NCBI GenBank assembly: GCA_020353115.1
Contig: CP070687.1
Coordinates: forward strand, 2,026,359 to 2,032,435
DNA length: 6,077 bases
Reading direction: 5' to 3'
Source: Bacteroidales bacterium
GTDB taxonomy: Bacteria; Bacteroidota; Bacteroidia; Bacteroidales; VadinHA17
Shown here: in pieces, positions 5,880-6,077 of the stretch
How positions within the stretch are numbered: position 1 is the first letter of the stretch
How the letters are laid out: the number at the start of each line of letters is the position of its first letter
Notes under the pieces: model-generated
What the model saw: the letters and a program-made list of their open reading frames with translations, nothing else
Database searches by the model: none
What the model was told of the DNA's origin: nothing
Program-made: the position numbers and the translations under genes

Positions 5880-6077
5880 ATGGACAACAAATCAGTCATT
5901 CGGAAATATATTGAGGAAATTATCAACACAGGCAACACGGAAGAGATAGAAAAATTTGTTTCACCCGATTATGTTGAAATACATGAAGGTAAAAGATACG
6001 AATTAGGAATTCAGGGCGCCATGGAACATATCAGAGGTGTTAGGCAGACATATCCTGATTTGAAACTAAAGATAGAG
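5880..6077 (+). CDS. SnoaL/NTF2-like ester cyclase family protein, partial (N-terminal 66 codons)
   Basis: The frame starts at ATG 5880 and is open to the window edge. The visible part has the N-terminal pattern of the ester cyclase/SnoaL-like branch of the NTF2 fold: a first helix ending in EEIINTGNTEEIEKFV (12-27), the conserved SPDYVEIH (28-35) where the first strand begins, then GIQGAMEHIRGVRQTYPDLK (43-62), matching the family's G-x-x-G-x-x-x-x-I-x-x-x-R-x-x-(F/Y)-P-D-(L/F) stretch. Complete members are usually about 130-150 aa, so about half is missing and active-site residues further on cannot be checked. No signal peptide is seen. Members are small cytoplasmic proteins, and most outside polyketide clusters have no known substrate; no polyketide genes are visible here, so a true cyclase role should not be assumed. 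It points away from the deaminase across a 562-nt gap. Confidence 0.82.
   Translation, partial: MDNKSVIRKYIEEIINTGNTEEIEKFVSPDYVEIHEGKRYELGIQGAMEHIRGVRQTYPDLKLKIE

Noticed and set aside
5752..5949. Plus-strand open frame of 65 codons
   Set aside because: It overlaps the ester-cyclase start in another frame, has no family look, and the 5880 frame clearly matches a known family.

Overview
The window looks like chromosomal DNA of a Bacteroidetes-type bacterium (Bacteroidota, probably close to Bacteroidales; the rank is inferred). Three things point there. The succinate dehydrogenase genes run cytochrome b (sdhC) then flavoprotein (sdhA), with a five-helix, di-haem type cytochrome. Two start regions carry exact matches to the Bacteroidetes -7 promoter element TAnnTTTG. 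Most genes lack a clear Shine-Dalgarno sequence. Base composition is moderately AT-rich by eye. No mobile element, CRISPR array, tRNA or rRNA was seen.

Layout, left to right. (1) Positions 1-2059, minus strand: the start of a succinate dehydrogenase/fumarate reductase operon, sdhC (1415-2059) followed after 20 nt by sdhA (1394 down to the window edge, 464 codons seen, 3' end missing); sdhB would be expected beyond position 1. (2) Positions 2060-2213: an AT-rich divergent control region with a strong candidate sdh promoter bracketed by two dyads that share the same arms. (3) Positions 2214-3014, plus strand: an alpha/beta hydrolase of unknown substrate with a complete Ser-Asp-His triad. (4) Positions 3015-3249: a short convergent gap with one imperfect hairpin. 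(5) Positions 3250-5317, minus strand: a probable two-gene operon of a dCMP deaminase (4865-5317) and, 10 nt downstream, a membrane-anchored S41 C-terminal processing peptidase with a PDZ domain (3250-4854). A TAnnTTTG element lies just upstream of the deaminase. (6) Positions 5318-5879: 562 nt without a convincing gene, holding several short direct and inverted repeats at 5378-5524. (7) Positions 5880-6077, plus strand: the first 66 codons of a SnoaL/NTF2-like ester cyclase family protein that runs off the right edge.

The genes are mostly housekeeping: respiration (Sdh), pyrimidine nucleotide supply (dCMP deaminase) and envelope protein processing (S41 peptidase), with two enzymes of unknown substrate. 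I found no evidence for a new multi-gene system. The observations most worth a second look are non-coding: the paired dyads around the sdh promoter, and the repeat-rich segment upstream of the deaminase.
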